64,000 bases of DNA from Zeimonas sp964538505 (GCA_964538505.1 CAZIDY010000015.1:1-64000), one strand, 5' to 3'; counted from the first letter of the stretch, positions 42,502 through 51,062 are shown. The notes: generated from the letters alone by a model not told the origin. Program-made: numbers and translations.

Positions 42502-42839
42502 TCTTCGAAGAGTGCCATCAGCCGGCCGAGGGCGTCGTCGATGACCGCCTGTGGTGCGCGTTCGATCCTGCGGGCTTTCCGGGCCGCAAGGTCGAGCATC
42601 CGGATCTTGTTGACGAGCGCGACGCCCTGGGTCCTGCACCCCGTACCGGAAAGCGTGACGGCAAAGCCCGCGTGACGCGAGAAGTCGCCGCCCTGCGTGA
42701 TCGGCGCGACCAGCACGTCACCCAATCGATTGAACTCGCGAGTGGTGAGCACGAGGGCGGGCCGCGTACCTCTCTGCTCGTGTCCCATGGCAGGGTCGAG
42801 AGGTATCGACACGATGTCTCCGCGCTCGAAGACAGCCAT
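42498..42839 (-). CDS. MazF/PemK/ChpB-family endoribonuclease toxin
   Basis: The 113-residue protein begins MAVFERGDIVSIPLDPAMGHEQRGTRP, the usual MazF fold start, with the conserved Arg (QRGTRPALVLT) and the later segment VALVNKIRMLDLAARKA that holds the second catalytic Thr/Ser-like position in the family. It would cut mRNA at short sequence motifs when free of antitoxin. The ATG at 42839 overlaps the stop of the upstream antitoxin gene. Confidence 0.88.
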   Translation of the reverse strand: MAVFERGDIVSIPLDPAMGHEQRGTRPALVLTTREFNRLGDVLVAPITQGGDFSRHAGFAVTLSGTGCRTQGVALVNKIRMLDLAARKARRIERAPQAVIDDALGRLMALFEE

Positions 42840-43090
42840 CACCAGACCTCGTCACCGACAGGTCGAGCGGTTTCCCACAGCGCGAGATCGGCCGGCGGGG
42901 GCGCCTTGGGATCACACTGGGCAATCAGGTCGGCCAGGACGTACCTGCGCTTGCGGGTCAGCACGAGTTGTCCTTCTTCGGTCGTCGATAGCGTCATTGG
43001 CTGGCCTGCGGACAGGCCGAGGTCTTTCAGGACGGCGGGCGGGAGCACTGCGACGGTGCTGTTGCCGTACTTGCGCAGGATGATCTCCAC
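42839..43090 (-). CDS. AbrB/MazE-family antitoxin (PemI-like)
   Basis: The 83-residue protein starts with a swapped-hairpin AbrB DNA-binding domain (EIILRKYGNSTVAVLPPAVL) and ends with an acidic toxin-binding tail (PADLALWETARPVGDEVW). It would bind and block the toxin encoded next and repress the operon. The GTG at 43090 is the likely start. A sigma-70-like promoter and a palindrome lie immediately upstream. Confidence 0.85.
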   Translation of the reverse strand: MEIILRKYGNSTVAVLPPAVLKDLGLSAGQPMTLSTTEEGQLVLTRKRRYVLADLIAQCDPKAPPPADLALWETARPVGDEVW

Positions 43091-43101
43091 GAGGTACCTT
43101 T

Positions 43102-43118
43102 GTTTAACAATGTTGAAC
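43102..43118. promoter_or_regulatory. Candidate operator of the MazE-like antitoxin
   Basis: GTTTAACAATGTTGAAC is a near-perfect palindrome 12 bases before the antitoxin start and just downstream of the promoter -10. A related half-site, GTTGTTGAAC, lies at 43159-43166. Autorepression through such sites is usual for MazE proteins. Confidence 0.5.
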
Positions 43119-43126
43119 TGTCTGGA

Positions 43127-43155
43127 AGTGTGAACGGCAGTCGGGTGAGTGTCAA
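43127..43155 (-). promoter_or_regulatory. Promoter of the MazEF-like operon
   Basis: On the minus strand, TTGACA (43150-43155) is followed after 17 bases by CACACT (43127-43132). The -35 is perfect and the -10 is weak. Confidence 0.55.
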
Positions 43156-43207
43156 GCGTTGTTGAACGGGCGCCGGAACATGGGAAATCCGAACAGGGAA
43201 CGCACGA

Positions 43208-44311
43208 ATGCACGTGACGAACGATTGCTTCTCCACGTCGTGGACGCAGGCGCGTGACCGGTTTCTCGAAGCCGTTTCCCGGCACGGCGGAGTCGTCGCA
43301 CGTCACGGGTATCTGGACACCCGGGGCCCGACCGGTGAAGCGCTGACGATCGACGTCGGCCTGTTCGGCAGTCCCGACGCCGAGAACGCGATGCTCATCG
43401 TCTCCGGGACGCACGGACTGGAAGGTTTCAGCGGCTCGGCGGCGCAACTCGCGTTGATGCAAAGCGGGGCGCTGGAGCCGATGCCCGCCGACGTACGCGT
43501 CGTGCTCGTGCACGGTCTGAACGCCTACGGTTTCGCGCACCTGAGCCGCACCAACGAGAACAACGTCGACCTGAACCGAAACTTCCTCGACTTTGCGCAG
43601 CCGCTGCCGACGAACGACGGCTATGCGCAGTTGCATCCGTTGTTGTGTCCGGACGAGTGGAGCGTCGAGTCGCTCGACCGAACCCGGCGCGCAATCGACG
43701 ACTGGATCGAGCGCAATGGAATGCAGGCGTGGATGGAAGCCATGATGAAGGGGCAATGGCAGGAGCCGACCGGGCTGCTGTACGGCGGCGACTCTCCGCA
43801 ACGCTCGCATCTCGTGCTCGATGCGATCCTGTCCGAGCACCTGAAGGGCGCTCGTCGCGTCGGCTTCATCGATTGGCACGCGGGTCTCGGCGCGTACGGG
43901 GCCCCCTTTTTCCTCTGCTTCAACGAGTATCGCGATCCGCTGTGGGAGCAGTGTTGCCGGTGGTGGGGGCGCGAGCGCGTCGAAGGAGCTGGTGGCTTCG
44001 ACGGCGCACAGCGCCCGCGCTACGAAGGGCTCGTCTTCGGTGGCGTGCAGCGCCGATTGCCTCATACGCAACTGGCAGGGGCCGTGATCGAGTTTGGCAC
44101 GGTGCCGGTCGGTGAAAGCATCGATGCGTTGCGTGCGGATCGCTGGCTGCGCTTCGGTGCCACTGCGCGCGACGCGGCGAGGGTGGAGCCGATCCGCTCG
44201 GCGATCGTCGAAGCTTTCTGTCCTTCGGACGCGCGCTGGCGCTCGGCGGTGGTCGATCATGCGCTCGAGATCCAGCGCAGCGCGCTCGCCGGCGTGGCCG
44301 CGTGGCGCTGA
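43208..44311 (+). CDS. DUF2817 / M14-like zinc carboxypeptidase family protein
   Basis: The 367-residue protein shows the M14-type zinc signature: GTHGLEGF (HxxE), the substrate-binding NENNVDLNRNF, the third zinc ligand in FIDWHAGLG, and a late Glu in VIEFGTVPV. It is therefore probably an active metallo-hydrolase of an amide or peptide bond. It has no signal peptide. It is divergent from the toxin-antitoxin operon and is followed by the ABC transporter genes. Confidence 0.82.
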   Translation: MHVTNDCFSTSWTQARDRFLEAVSRHGGVVARHGYLDTRGPTGEALTIDVGLFGSPDAENAMLIVSGTHGLEGFSGSAAQLALMQSGALEPMPADVRVVLVHGLNAYGFAHLSRTNENNVDLNRNFLDFAQPLPTNDGYAQLHPLLCPDEWSVESLDRTRRAIDDWIERNGMQAWMEAMMKGQWQEPTGLLYGGDSPQRSHLVLDAILSEHLKGARRVGFIDWHAGLGAYGAPFFLCFNEYRDPLWEQCCRWWGRERVEGAGGFDGAQRPRYEGLVFGGVQRRLPHTQLAGAVIEFGTVPVGESIDALRADRWLRFGATARDAARVEPIRSAIVEAFCPSDARWRSAVVDHALEIQRSALAGVAAWR

Positions 44312-44400
44312 AACCCGTGGCGGTACCTGCCTTGTCAATCCCGCGTGCGCACGGATAAGCTGCCCTGTCGGCCGCCGCGCTCGACGCTCCAGGAGCTCCG

Positions 44401-45357
44401 ATGTTCCGCAGTCTCGTTCTCTCCCTGCTCATCGCCGTTGCGGCGCCCGTCGTTGCCCAGCCGAAACTCATCGCGATCGCGAACTTCGGCGAGCATCCTG
44501 CGCTGCGCGCCGGTGTCGAAGGCTTCAAGGCCGAGCTCGGTCGACAGGGTTTCGTCGAAGGCAAGGACGTCGTCTTCGACGACCAGCACATCAACTTCGA
44601 CCGCTCGCTGATTCCGCAGCTGCTCACCAACGCAATGTCGAAGGACCCCGCGCTGATCGTCGCGGTCACCACGCTCGTCGCGCAGTCGTCGATCCGCGTC
44701 GTCACCGACAAGTCGATCCCGATCGTGTTCATGTCGGTGGTCGACCCGGTGGTCGCGAAGATCGTGCCTTCGTGGGACGCCGGGTCGGAAACGCACACGG
44801 GTGCGACGCTCTATCCCGACTACGAGGCGTCGCTGTCCTTCGTGCGCCAGCTGCTGCCCAACGCGAAACGCCTGGGCATCCCGTACAACCCGGGCGAGGA
44901 CAACGACAAGACCAATCTGTCCGAGATGCGCAGGATTGCGCCGAAGTTCGGCTTCGAGGTGGTCGAGCTGGGCATCGACAGCCCCAACGACGTCGCGCAA
45001 CGGATGCAGTCGCTGCAGGGCCGGGTCGATGCCGTGTTCGTCATCCAGTCGAACATCCTGCAGACGAGCCTGCCGGTGATCGCGGCGACGACGCAACGCA
45101 TGGGGGTTCCGGCGATCAACACGCTGGACACGCCGGTGCGCAATCACAGCTTCCTCGCTGCGCATGCGCTGTCGTACGAGCGGATGGGGGCGAATGCCGG
45201 CAAGATCGCTGCGCGGATCCTCAAGGGAGAGAAGCCTTCGGCGATTCCGCCGCATCGCCCGCAGGCCGAGGACTACTCCATCGTGATCAGCGGCAGGCAG
45301 CTGGAACAGTGGAAGCTGACGCTGCCGCCCGCGTTGAAGGGCTACGTCATCGACTGA
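44401..45357 (+). CDS. ABC transporter substrate-binding protein, TrpX family (PF04392)
   Basis: The 318-residue exported protein has a signal peptide (about residues 1-20, ending VVAQ) and the two lobes of the ABC_sub_bind family (for example KLIAIANFGEHPALRAGVEG and the hinge segment VDAVFVIQSNILQTSLPVIA). Family members bind aromatic amino acids (TrpX) or other small ligands. The gene is 18 bases upstream of the ATPase gene and forms an operon with the next two. Confidence 0.88.
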   Translation: MFRSLVLSLLIAVAAPVVAQPKLIAIANFGEHPALRAGVEGFKAELGRQGFVEGKDVVFDDQHINFDRSLIPQLLTNAMSKDPALIVAVTTLVAQSSIRVVTDKSIPIVFMSVVDPVVAKIVPSWDAGSETHTGATLYPDYEASLSFVRQLLPNAKRLGIPYNPGEDNDKTNLSEMRRIAPKFGFEVVELGIDSPNDVAQRMQSLQGRVDAVFVIQSNILQTSLPVIAATTQRMGVPAINTLDTPVRNHSFLAAHALSYERMGANAGKIAARILKGEKPSAIPPHRPQAEDYSIVISGRQLEQWKLTLPPALKGYVID

Positions 45358-45375
45358 ACCGACGAGCCTGCTCGC

Positions 45376-46155
45376 ATGACACTGAGCCTGCGCGGCGCGC
45401 GCAAGGTGTTCCATGCCGGCACCGCCGATGAGCGCGTCGCACTCGACGGTGTCTCGCTCGAGCTCGCCGACGGCGCTTTCGCGGTCGTCATCGGTTCGAA
45501 CGGGTCCGGCAAGTCGACGCTGTTGAACGTGATCGCGGGGCAGCTCGCGCTCGACGGCGGTACGCTCGCGATCGATTCGACCGACGTGACGCGCTGGCCG
45601 CAGCACCGCCGGGCGGCGCTGGTCGCGCGCGTGCTGCAGGACCCGATGCTCGGCACGCTGCCCACGCTCACCGTTGCGGAGAACCTCGCACTGGCGCAGA
45701 TGCGCGCCCGCGGACGAGGGCTGAAGCCCGCGCTGAACGCGCGGCGCAGGCAGCGCTTTGCGCAGTTGCTCGCTGCCTACGGGCTGGGTCTCGAGTCGCG
45801 GCTCGATGCGCGTGCGGGCCTGCTCTCCGGCGGTCAGCGACAGGTGCTCGCGCTCGCGATGGCGGTGATCGAGGCGCCACGCCTGCTGCTGCTCGATGAG
45901 CACACGGCGGCGCTCGACCCGCGTACCGCCGACGTGGTCATGCAGGCAACGCTGCAGGCGGTGACCGGCGCTCGACTCACGACGCTGATGGTGACGCACA
46001 ACATGCAGCACGCGATCCGCTACGGTGACCGCCTGCTGATGATGGACGCCGGACGGATCCGGCTTGATATCTCCGGCGAAGAGAAGGCCGGGCTCACCGT
46101 CGAGGCGCTCGTCGATCGTTTCCGGCTGGCCGACGACAAGATGCTGCTCGCCTGA
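45376..46155 (+). CDS. ABC transporter ATP-binding protein (TrpZ-like)
   Basis: The 259-residue ATPase shows Walker A GSNGSGKST, the Q-loop in ARVLQDPML, signature LLSGGQRQ, Walker B LLLLDEHTAALD and the switch His in VTHNM. The permease gene starts four bases after its stop. It drives the TrpX-type importer. Confidence 0.93.
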   Translation: MTLSLRGARKVFHAGTADERVALDGVSLELADGAFAVVIGSNGSGKSTLLNVIAGQLALDGGTLAIDSTDVTRWPQHRRAALVARVLQDPMLGTLPTLTVAENLALAQMRARGRGLKPALNARRRQRFAQLLAAYGLGLESRLDARAGLLSGGQRQVLALAMAVIEAPRLLLLDEHTAALDPRTADVVMQATLQAVTGARLTTLMVTHNMQHAIRYGDRLLMMDAGRIRLDISGEEKAGLTVEALVDRFRLADDKMLLA

Positions 46156-46158
46156 ACG

Positions 46159-47061
46159 ATGGAAGCGGTGCTTGCCAGTTTCTGGAACCTGATCCCGGTC
46201 ACGCTGGTGCAGGGCCTGCTGTACGGCTTCGTCGCGCTGGGCGTGATGATCCCGTTCCGGCTGCTGTCCTTCCCGGATCTGACCAGCGAAGGCAGCTTTC
46301 CGCTTGGCGGATGCCTGTGCGCCGCATTGCTGGTGGCCGGAGTTGCACCGTTTCCCGCGACGCTCGCGGCAGCGATCGGTGGGGCGCTCGCGGGAAGCGT
46401 CACGGCGATCCTGCATCTGCGCTTCCGGATCAACACGCTGCTGGCCGGCATCCTGGTGATGACGATCCTCTACAGCGTGAATCTGCGCATTCTCGGCAAG
46501 GCCAACGAGACGCTGCTCACCAACGACACGGTCTTCTCGGCGATCTCGCCGCAGATCGTCGTCGTTCCGCTGTATCAGGTCGTCGTGCTCGCGCTGCTGA
46601 TGATCGTGCTGCTCGGATTGCTCTACGGGTTCCTGCGCACCGAAGCCGGCCTGAGCCTGCGCGCCGTCGGCGCGAACGCCACGCTGGCGCCGGCGCTTCG
46701 TATCCATCCATGGATCTGGGTGATTGCCGGGATCGCGCTCGCCAACGCGCTGTCGGCGACGGCGGGCGCGATCACCGTCCAGCTGCAGGGCTTCGCCGAT
46801 GTCAACATGGGGCACGGTGTGCTGATCAACGGCCTGGCCGCGGTGATCATCGGCGAGACGGTGCTCGGGCGCTCGACGGTGCTGCGGCAGGTGCTGGCGC
46901 CGGTGGCGGGGTCGATCGTCTATTACCAGCTGGTGTCGCTCGGTCTTGCGCTCGGTCTGAAGCCAGCGGATCTCAAACTCGTCACCGGTATCTTCGTCCT
47001 GGTCACGCTCGCGATTCCTGCGCTGAAGCGCGGATCCGAGCCCGAGCGGCTGCGCGAGTAA
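46159..47061 (+). CDS. ABC transporter permease (TrpY-like)
   Basis: The 300-residue protein has eight to nine membrane helices and the BPD_transp_2 pattern of branched-chain-type importers (for example FPDLTSEGSFPLGG and GANATLAPALRIHPW). The single permease of this family works as a homodimer with the preceding ATPase. It is followed after 10 bases by the VOC gene, which may be part of the same transcript. Confidence 0.9.
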   Translation: MEAVLASFWNLIPVTLVQGLLYGFVALGVMIPFRLLSFPDLTSEGSFPLGGCLCAALLVAGVAPFPATLAAAIGGALAGSVTAILHLRFRINTLLAGILVMTILYSVNLRILGKANETLLTNDTVFSAISPQIVVVPLYQVVVLALLMIVLLGLLYGFLRTEAGLSLRAVGANATLAPALRIHPWIWVIAGIALANALSATAGAITVQLQGFADVNMGHGVLINGLAAVIIGETVLGRSTVLRQVLAPVAGSIVYYQLVSLGLALGLKPADLKLVTGIFVLVTLAIPALKRGSEPERLRE

Positions 47062-47071
47062 GGAGCACACG

Positions 47072-47929
47072 ATGCGTACACAGCTTCGAGGCATCGATCA
47101 TCTGGTGATCCTCGTGCGCGACATTGATCGTGCGGAGCACACTTACAGGCAACTGGGCTTCACGCTCACGCCGCGCGGCACGCACACGCTCGGTTCGCAG
47201 AACCACTGCCTGATGTTCGGCGACGACTATCTCGAGCTGCTCGCCGTGCCGAAGCCGCATCCGGTGATGGCGTTCTTCCATGAGTTCCTCACGTGTCGCG
47301 AGGGCCTGGCCGGTGTTGCGCTCGCCACCTCCGATGCAGAAGGACTGCATCGCGGCCTGGTCGCCGACGGCGTCGCGGCGCAGGCGCCGGTGGAGTTCTC
47401 GCGGCCGGTCGATCTCGGCGGTGCAACCGCCGATGCGCGATTCCGAGTGATGCAGGTTGCGCCGACCGAGACGCCGGCGGGGCAGGTCTTTGCCTGCCAG
47501 CATTTCACGCGCGAGCTCGTCTGGCGCCCGGAGTTCCAGTCGCACCCGGTCGGCGTGACCGGGATCGCCGGCATCGTGGTCGCGAGCGATGCGCCGGCGA
47601 AGACGGCCGCCGCGTACGGACGAGTACTCGGTTCGGCGGTCGAGCAGCGAGACGGGGCCCATGTGCTCGACTGCGGAGCGGCGCAGCTGCAGTTCGTCGA
47701 CGACGCAGGTGCCCGGCGGTTGCTGCCGGGCGTCGATCTGCCGCTGCACGGAGAGCCGGCGATCGTCGCGGTCCGCCTGCGCGTCGACGATGTCGATCAG
47801 GCAGCGCGTGTTCTGCATTCGGGCGGTGCCGATCCGCTGCCGATGGCGGACGGCTCGATCGCGGTCGGTGCCGATCGGGCGCACGGTGTTGCTCTGTTGC
47901 TCACGCCGCAAGCCCGCGCTGTGTCGTGA
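47072..47929 (+). CDS. VOC/glyoxalase-superfamily protein
   Basis: The 285-residue protein has two vicinal-oxygen-chelate half domains; the first begins GIDHLVILVRDIDRAEHTYR and contains CLMFGDDYLELL, the second starts about residue 160 (GVTGIAGIVVASDAPAKTAAA). It resembles the Glyoxalase_3 family (PF13468) found next to transporters. AAGGAG precedes the ATG. Metal ligands are not certain, and the substrate is unknown. Confidence 0.8.
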   Translation: MRTQLRGIDHLVILVRDIDRAEHTYRQLGFTLTPRGTHTLGSQNHCLMFGDDYLELLAVPKPHPVMAFFHEFLTCREGLAGVALATSDAEGLHRGLVADGVAAQAPVEFSRPVDLGGATADARFRVMQVAPTETPAGQVFACQHFTRELVWRPEFQSHPVGVTGIAGIVVASDAPAKTAAAYGRVLGSAVEQRDGAHVLDCGAAQLQFVDDAGARRLLPGVDLPLHGEPAIVAVRLRVDDVDQAARVLHSGGADPLPMADGSIAVGADRAHGVALLLTPQARAVS

Positions 47930-47936
47930 TCAGGCT

Positions 47937-48365
47937 TCATGCGCTGTTGGCGAAGTCGGGCAGCCAGACCAGCCGACCGAAACTCCTCGCCTTGTCGAAA
48001 TAGCGCCGATCGGCGGTTACGAGCACAGCGTCGTCGCGGCTCAGAGCGACTGCGTGGTAGAGGGTGTCGAAAAGATGATGATTCAGGCGGATCGCCAGCT
48101 CGACCGCGAGTTCGTAAACAATGGGATCCGACACGATCTGTAGATTGATCTCGAGCAGATCACGAAGATCGATGTATGCCGTACGAGGCGATACGCGAGC
48201 GAGAACAGCGGCCACCTCCGCGATGAAGTGCGGCGGCTCGATCAACTCGAGCCGGCCTGCGCGCAATCTCCACAGGAGCCGCAAGGCATGGTCGACATCG
48301 GATTCCTCCGGCTGATCGCGAAAGAACCACTTCAGTGCGACGCTCGCGTCGGCTACTGCGATCAA
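47937..48365 (-). CDS. VapC-type PIN-domain toxin
   Basis: The 142-residue PIN protein has the acidic residues Asp6 (VADASVALKW), Glu (FIAEVAAVLAR), Asp (LFDTLYHAVAL) and Asp (LVTADRRYFDKA) that bind Mg for RNA cleavage. It starts at a TTG whose TTGA overlaps the stop of the antitoxin gene. It lies convergent with the VOC gene, eight bases away. Confidence 0.9.
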   Translation of the reverse strand: MIAVADASVALKWFFRDQPEESDVDHALRLLWRLRAGRLELIEPPHFIAEVAAVLARVSPRTAYIDLRDLLEINLQIVSDPIVYELAVELAIRLNHHLFDTLYHAVALSRDDAVLVTADRRYFDKARSFGRLVWLPDFANSA

Positions 48366-48595
48366 GGCCGTCCTTCGTCTCTCATCCGGCGCAGTGTTGC
48401 GTCGTCGATCGCGGGCGCCTGCGGGCGGCGCTTCAGGATGCGATCGATCGCCCGGCGGCTGCGCCGTTCGCGCTCGGCCCGCTCGACCGCTTCACGCATC
48501 AGCGAGGCAATGATCGCGCTCTTGTTCTGTCCTTCGAACTCGGCATTGAAGGCGTCCCTGACCTCGTCCGGGACGCTGAAATTCACGGTTGCCAT
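48362..48595 (-). CDS. VapB-type antitoxin
   Basis: The 77-residue protein starts MATVNFSVPDEVRDAFNAEF, a ribbon-helix-helix motif, and continues into a long charged helix that would occupy the toxin active site. It overlaps vapC. A promoter and palindrome lie just upstream. Confidence 0.87.
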   Translation of the reverse strand: MATVNFSVPDEVRDAFNAEFEGQNKSAIIASLMREAVERAERERRSRRAIDRILKRRPQAPAIDDATLRRMRDEGRP

Positions 48596-48608
48596 GGCGT
48601 CGACCGGT

Positions 48609-48631
48609 TGTTGATAATTTCAACAATTATC
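48609..48631. promoter_or_regulatory. Palindromic operator of the VapBC operon
   Basis: Two nested inverted repeats occur here: TTGTTGA (48609-48615) with TCAACAA (48620-48626), and GATAATT (48613-48619) with AATTATC (48625-48631). They overlap the -10 and the transcription start, the expected site for autorepression by VapBC. Confidence 0.65.
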
Positions 48632-48654
48632 GGGCGCAGTGGCCGAACCGTCAA
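48626..48654 (-). promoter_or_regulatory. Promoter of the VapBC operon
   Basis: On the minus strand TTGACG (48649-48654) and GATAAT (48626-48631) are separated by exactly 17 bases. It is one of the best sigma-70 matches in the window. Confidence 0.75.
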
Positions 48655-48672
48655 TGCGGATCCCTCGACCGT

Positions 48673-49389
48673 TCAGGTCAGCACAATGTCGAACGTGCCC
48701 ATGATCGCGCCTTGCTCGAGGCGCTTGGCCGACTCCAGCCGCACGATCACGCTCTCGCGCTGACGCGGATCGCGGATCGAGTTGAGCACGCCGTCGCGCG
48801 CATTGCGCGCCTCGCCGTGGATGTACATCTGCGTGATCAGATCGTCGTGCTCGCGCGGCTCCAACCGGAAGTGGATGTGCGGCGTGCGTCCCCTATAGGG
48901 CACCGGGCGGATCGTCCGGAAACGGTATTCACCATTGGCGTCGGAGATCGTTCTTCCGCGGCCCTGGAATGCCGGATCGCGCCGTCGATCGCCGCGCTCG
49001 TCGCGCGGGTGCCGGTAGACACCGCGCGCGTCGCACTGCCAGATCTCGACCATGGCGCCGGCAATTGGCCGCCCGAGCAGATCGAGCACACGTCCCTGCA
49101 ACAGCAGCACCTCGCCCATTGCCTTCGCGTCCTGGCCGTTCACCTTGACGAGGTCGTTGTCGATGTCGCCTTCCCAGTCGCGCGGGTAGAACGGACCTTC
49201 GGTCTGCGGCGGCGAGGGGATGAGGCGCGCACCGTCGCCACCGGCGCGCGGGTCGGTCTGCGCCTGCGCCGTCCGCACGATGGGCGGCACGGGCTGTGCC
49301 AGCGCGCCCGGCACCGCGATCGCGACGGGAACGGCGGGCAGTGCAGTGACGAGGCGACGGCGTCCGAGCGAAGGAGTCGGAATCGGCAT
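48673..49389 (-). CDS. Exported intradiol ring-cleavage dioxygenase
   Basis: The 238-residue protein has a Tat-like signal (GRRRLVTALPAVPVAIA) and the intradiol dioxygenase fold. The iron ligands are visible: Tyr in DARGVYRHPRDE, Tyr in GEYRFRTIRP, and His-x-His in TPHIHFRL. EGPFYPRDW near residue 64 is the usual entry segment. It would open catechol-like rings in the periplasm, and related exported proteins act on aromatic or phenolic compounds. It is divergent from a broken norQ-like gene. Confidence 0.85.
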   Translation of the reverse strand: MPIPTPSLGRRRLVTALPAVPVAIAVPGALAQPVPPIVRTAQAQTDPRAGGDGARLIPSPPQTEGPFYPRDWEGDIDNDLVKVNGQDAKAMGEVLLLQGRVLDLLGRPIAGAMVEIWQCDARGVYRHPRDERGDRRRDPAFQGRGRTISDANGEYRFRTIRPVPYRGRTPHIHFRLEPREHDDLITQMYIHGEARNARDGVLNSIRDPRQRESVIVRLESAKRLEQGAIMGTFDIVLT

Positions 49390-50084
49390 GTTGGTGAGGC
49401 TCCCTTGTAAACGCTCAAGAAGGGGTCGCGCCGAAGGCGCCGTTCATTACGACCCCCGGGCGTTTGAGCCGCCGTATTACGTGCCGCTCGGTCACGAGAT
49501 CGAGATCTTCGAGCACTGCCACGCGCACGGTAACGCCGTGATGCTCAAGGGACCGACAGGCTGCGGCAAGACGCGTTTCGTCGAGCACATGGCGTGGCGG
49601 CTGGGTTGTCCGCTGATCACGATTTCCTGCCACGACGACCTCTGCGCCAGCGACCTGGTGGGACGCTTCCTCGTGCGGCATGACGGAACCTTCTGGCAGG
49701 ACGGACCGCTCACGCGCGCCGTGCGCGAAGGCGCAATCTGCTATCTGGACGAGCTCGTCGAGGCACGTTCCGACACCGTCGTGGTGCTGCATCCGCTCAC
49801 CGACCACCGCCGGATCCTGCCGATCGACAAGACCGGCGAGACGGTGATCGCACCCACCGGATTCCAGCTGGTCGTCTCGTACAACCCCGGCTACCAGCGC
49901 ATGCTGAAGGACCTGAAGCCGAGTACGCGGCAGCGCTTCGTTGCGATCGACCTCGATTTCCCCGACACCGAGCACGAGGTGGCGATCGTTGCGCACGAAA
50001 GCGGAGCGGACCAGGCCACTGCGTTCACACTGGTGACGCTCGGGCGTCGTCTTCGCGAGTTGCGCGATCGTGCCGGAGGCTCGC
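49388..50084 (+). pseudogene. norQ/cbbQ-like AAA ATPase gene, 3' truncated
   Basis: From an ATG at about 49388 the frame reads a CbbQ/NirQ/NorQ ATPase: Walker A GPTGCGKT, Walker B ICYLDELVEAR, HPLTDHRRILPIDK and VVSYNPGYQRMLKDLKPSTR. It matches the family up to LGRRLRELRDR, about 45 residues before the usual end, then runs into unrelated codons. Intact members remodel NO reductase (with NorD) or Rubisco (with CbbO). The start is uncertain because the upstream frame is open. Confidence 0.75.
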
Positions 50085-50529
50085 CGGGTCGCCGTAACCG
50101 GTGCGCAAAAGAATGCACTGCCGTCGGACGCCGTTTCGCCGCAGCTCGCCTTGCGTTCGCAGCGCGTCCGGCTGCCGCGGCAGCTCGATGGCGACGGAAT
50201 CGATCTCGAGGCCTATTTCGAGAGCCACTGCGATTTCCGTGCGGGGCTCGCACGCTCGCAGGCGGTGTACGCGGTGCAGCGACCCGCTCGACGCGACCTT
50301 GGGTTGATGCTGCTGACCGATGTCAGCAGTTCGACCGACGCATGGCTGTCGCCGGATCAGCGGATCATCGACGTCGAGCGCGAAGCGGTATACGCGCGCC
50401 GGAGCGGCGGTGCGCCACGCGTGCGCGCTGCTGATGGCGATCTTCGGCGTGAACTACTGCGTGCTGCCGCGGCCGGAGTACCTGTCGAGTGCGCTGCTCG
50501 ACTGGGTCAGGCGGCTCGTGCGCGATTGA
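50085..50529 (+). pseudogene. norD/cbbO-like VWA gene remnant
   Basis: After the break, another frame encodes LPRQLDGDGIDLEAYFES followed by LGLMLLTDVSSSTDAWLS, the VWA domain with its DxSxS metal site, up to IIDVEREA (about 50390). It then changes frame again and joins IFGVNYCVLPRPEYLSSALL, the C-terminus of NorD/CbbO, ending at 50529. About 400 N-terminal and 150 internal residues are missing. The last 23 bases overlap the thioesterase gene on the other strand. Confidence 0.72.
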
Positions 50530-50986
50530 GTCGCTTCCATACCCCCGAGGCCGCTGCAACCGCACGCCCGTTTGCCGTCAGCACGCCACGCAGAAAGACG
50601 AGCGACGCCGTACGACGAACGACCTCCGGCCGCAGCAGCGTGACGAACTCGCCGATCCGCGCCGACGACAGGAACTGCATGTCGAACTGCACGGTGACGC
50701 AGGGAACTCCGCCGGCGGCATTCCATGCTTCGAGCCCGAGTGCCCGGTCGGCGAAGGTCATCAGCATGCCGCCCTGGACGACGCCGAGCAGGTTCGCGTG
50801 CTTCGGCTCGGCGACGAATCCATAGTCCGTTGTTCCCGATTCGCGGCGTTCCCAGATCGGCCCGACATGGTCGATGAAGCCCTCGTCGACGTGGATCGCC
50901 CATCCCTCGCAGGCAGGGTCGACAGGCGGTGGGCGTGATCGGTCGTGGCTCAAGATTCGGCTCGCTGAAGGACGTTCGCAAGCCAT
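50507..50986 (-). CDS. PaaI-type hotdog thioesterase
   Basis: The 159-residue protein has the hotdog core with HANLLGVVQGGMLMTFADRA, where the Asp in the helix is the usual catalytic residue of acyl-CoA thioesterases. It would hydrolyse an acyl-CoA. The ATG at 50986 lies inside the dispersed repeat copy B, so the repeat may have supplied the start or the true start is further inside (a GTG codes the V of VDEGFIDHVGP). Confidence 0.82.
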   Translation of the reverse strand: MACERPSASRILSHDRSRPPPVDPACEGWAIHVDEGFIDHVGPIWERRESGTTDYGFVAEPKHANLLGVVQGGMLMTFADRALGLEAWNAAGGVPCVTVQFDMQFLSSARIGEFVTLLRPEVVRRTASLVFLRGVLTANGRAVAAASGVWKRLNRARAA

Positions 50987-51062
50987 TTTGCTGCGAAACG
51001 CAGCGCTTTTCCGCGGGCAACTCCTTTCTCGACGGAAAATGCAGCGGAACGCAGCGTTCCGC
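50977..51062 (+). repeat. Structured dispersed repeat, copy B
   Basis: This is the inverted partner of the repeat at 42133-42218 (77 of 86 positions identical). In this copy the last hairpin, GCGGAACGCAGCGTTCCGC (51044-51062), is perfect, as is GCTGCGAAACGCAGC (50990-51004). It lies between the thioesterase start and the mntP riboswitch. Confidence 0.8.

Noticed and set aside
42148..42675. Open frames crossing the dispersed repeat and inverted repeat
   Set aside because: The coding potential arises from the repeat itself; a similar peptide appears at the second copy in an unrelated context.
44335..47094. 919-residue minus-strand open frame opposite the ABC transporter genes
   Set aside because: It spans three clearly real genes and has low-complexity Arg/His composition.
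49388..50529. Treating the NorQ-like open frame as an intact gene
   Set aside because: Similarity stops before the normal C-terminus, and the following NorD-like sequence is in other frames with large gaps.
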